64,000 nucleotides of DNA, from assembly GCF_014280435.1 (NCBI RefSeq), contig NZ_CP060388.1, positions 3,113,501-3,177,500 of the forward strand, given 5' to 3'. The translations under genes and the position numbers were made by a program. Below are positions 61,545 to 64,000 of the stretch, piece by piece (position 1 is the first letter of the stretch; every line of letters starts with the position of its first letter). Source of the DNA: Sphingobium sp. KCTC 72723. GTDB taxonomy: Bacteria > Pseudomonadota > Alphaproteobacteria > Sphingomonadales > Sphingomonadaceae. The notes beneath the pieces are model-generated. The model searched no databases and was not told where the DNA came from. It worked only from the letters and a program-made list of their open reading frames with translations.

Positions 61545-62405
61545 TTGGCCCACAACAATAATCATTATCTGACGGGCTTGATCGGCCGGGACATTCAAGG
61601 TTCGCTGTCGCCCTGGCTGCATGAGCAGGAAGCGGCCGCGCAGGACAAGACGCTGGTCTATCGCCTGTTCGATTTCGCCGCAGAAGGACTGGACGCAGAC
61701 GATCTGGGCCGGGTGCTGGACGCTGCGCAATTGTGCGGATTTTCCGGCGTCAATGTGACGCACCCCTATAAGCAAGCGGTTATCGCCCATCTTGACGACC
61801 TGTCCGAACAGGCGGCGCAGATCGGCGCAGTCAACACCGTCGTCTTTCGCGATGGTCACCGTGTCGGCCATAATAGCGATATTTTCGGCTTTGCAGAAAA
61901 TATGCGCACCGGCCTGCCGGGCGCTACGCTCGATCATGTGGTGCAAATGGGGTCCGGCGGGGCAGGGGCCGCCACCGCCCATGCGCTGATGAGCCTTGGC
62001 ACCGGACAACTCATATTGTTTGATCCTGACGCAAGCCGCGCGCAAACGCTGTGCGCCGCGCTCAATACCATTTACGGCGCAGACCGCGCCATCGTCGGCA
62101 CCGATCTGGCAGCGGCCGTGGATCAGGCCGACGGCATCGTCAACGCCACCCCGCTCGGCATGGCGGGCTATCCGGGCAGCGCCATCCCCGCCGACCTGCT
62201 CGACCCGCGCCTGTGGGTGACAGACATCGTCTATTTCCCGCTCGAAACGCAATTGTTGGCGGAAGCGCGCGCAGCTGGATGCCGCACACTCAACGGCAGC
62301 GGCATGACGATATTTCAGGCCGCTGGCGCGTTCGAACTGTTCACCCAGTTGAAAGCCGACGCCACCCGGATGCGCGCCAGCTTCCAGTCGGTGTCAGGCG
62401 GCTAA
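61545..62405 (+). CDS. aroE: Quinate/shikimate dehydrogenase (AroE family), probably NAD-dependent
   Basis: 286 residues from TTG 61545. Substrate domain GSLSPWLHEQ (Ser pair that binds the carboxylate), GVNVTHPYKQAV (catalytic Lys), GAVNTVVF and HNSDIFGF (catalytic Asp). The nucleotide loop MGSGGAGAATAHAL is followed by LILFDPDASRA: an Asp at the end of beta-strand 2 instead of the NRT-type clamp of biosynthetic NADP enzymes. That pattern is seen in NAD-dependent catabolic quinate/shikimate dehydrogenases. It would feed dehydroquinate and dehydroshikimate to AroQ and QuiC. It overlaps the convergent peptidase by 12 nt. Confidence 0.88.
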   Translation: MAHNNNHYLTGLIGRDIQGSLSPWLHEQEAAAQDKTLVYRLFDFAAEGLDADDLGRVLDAAQLCGFSGVNVTHPYKQAVIAHLDDLSEQAAQIGAVNTVVFRDGHRVGHNSDIFGFAENMRTGLPGATLDHVVQMGSGGAGAATAHALMSLGTGQLILFDPDASRAQTLCAALNTIYGADRAIVGTDLAAAVDQADGIVNATPLGMAGYPGSAIPADLLDPRLWVTDIVYFPLETQLLAEARAAGCRTLNGSGMTIFQAAGAFELFTQLKADATRMRASFQSVSGG

Positions 62406-64000
62406 TCCCAGCGCGCGGAGCAGCGCGCCGGAGTCCGGCTCCCGCCCCCGAAACGCGACGAAATTGTCGAGCGCCGGGCGCGATCCGCCGCGCGCCAGCA
62501 CATGGTCGCGGAACCGCCCGCCCAGCACGACGCGATCCGCACCATCCTCGACAAAGGCTTCGAACGCATCGGCCGACAGCCGTTCCGCCCACAAATAGCT
62601 GTAATAGCCCGCCGCATAGCCGCCCGCGAAAATATGGCTGAACGCATGGGCGAAACGGTGCCACGCAGGCGGATGAATCACCGCCACGTCGCGCCGCACG
62701 CCCTCCAGCACCACCTGCGCCGACACGCCATCGCTCGTCTCGCTTTTCCCGTGGGCTGCCGCATGATGCAGCCGAAGGTCGAACAGCGCAAACTCCACTT
62801 GCCGCAACAGCGCCACCGCACCCATGAACCGCCGCGCGCCGAGCATCCGCCCGATCATCGCCTCGCTCAGTGGTGCGCCGCTTGTCTCATGCGCGGACAC
62901 GGTGCGCAGCATCGCGGGTTCCCAGGCGAAATTCTCCAGAAACTGGCTGGGCAACTCGACTGCGTCCCACTCCACCCCGGAAATGCCGCCAACCGAAGGC
63001 ACATCCACCTGCGTCAGCAGATGGTGCAGGCAATGGCCCATTTCATGAAACAGAGTCACCATTTCGGAATGGGCCAGATGCGCGGGCCGCTCCGCGCTGC
63101 CGCTGGCGGAATTGCACACCAGATAGGCGATCGGGATCTGGTTCTGCGCCTCATCGCGCAGGCGCGGGCGGCATACGTCCATCCATGCGCCGCCCCGCTT
63201 GCCGCTGCGCGCGAACAGGTCGCAATAAAGCGCTGCCACCGGCGCATCCTGCCCCGGTTGATGCAGCGTGAAATAACGCACATCCTCATGCCACACCGGC
63301 ACCCCCGGCGTCGCGCGTATCTCCAGCCCGAACAGGTCGGTGACCAGCGAAAACAGCCCGTTCAGCACCCGCTCCAGCGGCAAATGCGCCCTGATTTCCG
63401 TCTCGTCCACGGCATGGACGGCACGCCGCATCTGCTCGGTCGTATAGGCAATGTCCCACGGCTCCAGCCGGTCTATGCCCAGATGTTCGCGCGCAAAATC
63501 GGTCAATTCGTGCAGTTCCTGCTCCGCCTTGGGCTTGGCCCGCTGCGCCAGGTCGACCAGGAAAGCGTCCACTTCCGCGCCATCGCGCGCCATCTTGGTC
63601 GACAGCGACAGCGCGACCGGATCGGCATAGCCCAGCATTGCCGCCGCGCCCTGCCGCAATCGCAGCAGATCGGCGATCCGCCCGCTATTGTCGAATTGAC
63701 CCGCCTGCGGTCCCTGATCGGACGCCCGCGTGCCATAAGCTTCATAGACCGCCCGGCGCACCTCCCGGTCCTGCGCAAAGCCCGTCACCGCGCGCACCGA
63801 CGGCGCGTGCAGGTCCACGACCCACCCTTCCAGCCCCTTGGCCGCTGCCGTCCGCGCCATTGCGTCCCGGTCACTGTCCGGCACGCCCGCCAGCTTGGCG
63901 GCATCGGTGATGTGCAGCGTCCAGGCTTCGGTCGCGTCCATCACCGCATTGGCGAACTCGGTCCCCAGCCGCCCCTGCTCCACGCTATTGGCCACAAAGG
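62394..64000 (-). CDS. M3 family zinc metallopeptidase (oligopeptidase A/PrlC-like), N-terminus outside the window
   Basis: About 535 C-terminal residues are visible; the family is near 680, so roughly the first 150 lie beyond the right edge (the visible part begins in a region like NAVMDATEAWTLHIT). Zinc motif VTLFHEMGHCLHHLL, with the third ligand Glu downstream in GISGVEWDAVELPSQFLENF, and FSHIFAGGYAAGYYSYLWAE near the end. A cytoplasmic peptidase that trims oligopeptides. It converges on the dehydrogenase gene. Confidence 0.93.
   Translation of the reverse strand, partial: FVANSVEQGRLGTEFANAVMDATEAWTLHITDAAKLAGVPDSDRDAMARTAAAKGLEGWVVDLHAPSVRAVTGFAQDREVRRAVYEAYGTRASDQGPQAGQFDNSGRIADLLRLRQGAAAMLGYADPVALSLSTKMARDGAEVDAFLVDLAQRAKPKAEQELHELTDFAREHLGIDRLEPWDIAYTTEQMRRAVHAVDETEIRAHLPLERVLNGLFSLVTDLFGLEIRATPGVPVWHEDVRYFTLHQPGQDAPVAALYCDLFARSGKRGGAWMDVCRPRLRDEAQNQIPIAYLVCNSASGSAERPAHLAHSEMVTLFHEMGHCLHHLLTQVDVPSVGGISGVEWDAVELPSQFLENFAWEPAMLRTVSAHETSGAPLSEAMIGRMLGARRFMGAVALLRQVEFALFDLRLHHAAAHGKSETSDGVSAQVVLEGVRRDVAVIHPPAWHRFAHAFSHIFAGGYAAGYYSYLWAERLSADAFEAFVEDGADRVVLGGRFRDHVLARGGSRPALDNFVAFRGREPDSGALLRALGLAA

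Noticed and set aside
1..64000. CRISPR arrays, tRNA/rRNA genes, IS transposases, integrases or phage genes
   Set aside because: None was recognised by reading; the only mobile-looking features are the miniature repeats and the DUF559 unit.

Overview
GC-rich, densely packed chromosomal DNA that looks like a member of the Sphingomonadaceae (Sphingobium/Sphingomonas/Novosphingobium type). The reasons are three large TonB-dependent receptors plus a smaller siderophore-type one and a receptor remnant, the sphingomonad-like spread of aromatic catabolism and FecI/FecR genes, and dispersed palindromic repeats of the kind seen between sphingomonad genes. I see no rRNA, tRNA, prophage, IS transposase or CRISPR array. 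This is inference from protein character; no database search was run. Two genes run off the edges: a large catalase (left) and an M3 metallopeptidase (right).

Layout. 0-1.4 kb: catalase. 1.5-6.7 kb: phenylalanine/tyrosine catabolism (phhA, hpd, hmgA, fahA on the minus strand) with a divergent Lrp/AsnC regulator; the missing isomerase maiA lies 33 kb away at 37.9 kb. 6.7-12.2 kb: small hypothetical gene, TetR regulator, siderophore-type receptor, cytoplasmic alpha-amylase, ECF sigma factor. 12.3-17 kb: a GntR/FadR-type regulator, a secreted GH2 glycosidase and a Gfo/Idh/MocA oxidoreductase, with two palindromic operators over the glycosidase promoter. 17-20 kb: a decayed receptor fragment and a large receptor carrying an STN signalling domain. 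20.6-27.7 kb: a TctD/TctE-like two-component system divergent from a binding protein, an OprP-like porin, a CitMHS transporter and an AbrB-type membrane protein, probably a citrate/tricarboxylate uptake unit. 27.6-38 kb: TerC protein, FG-GAP/UnbV protein, MHS-type transporter, FecR and FecI, divergent from a second receptor followed by a penicillin/AHL acylase-family enzyme. 38.5-45.7 kb: LysR regulator and the leucine/isovalerate locus (ivd, mccB, mccA, maoC), whose three intergenic gaps each carry a repeat element; one gap also holds a Vsr-like DUF559 nuclease gene between inverted 48-bp repeats. 45.6-49.7 kb: an atypical histidine-phosphatase-family gene, a cobalamin riboswitch with cbtBA, glutathione reductase and a LysR regulator.

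49.7-62.4 kb is the most coherent unit: quiC-type 3-dehydroshikimate dehydratase, TetR regulator, two secreted esterases, a DUF3237 protein, a paraoxonase-like lipoprotein, type II dehydroquinase, an MFS permease, a TonB receptor, and a quinate/shikimate dehydrogenase-like protein with an NAD-type cofactor site. Four promoters of this locus carry variants of one palindrome (GTACTAnnTAGTAC), which suggests a single TetR-controlled regulon. The gene set reads as uptake and hydrolysis of a quinate or shikimate ester (chlorogenate-like) followed by conversion of the alicyclic acid to protocatechuate.
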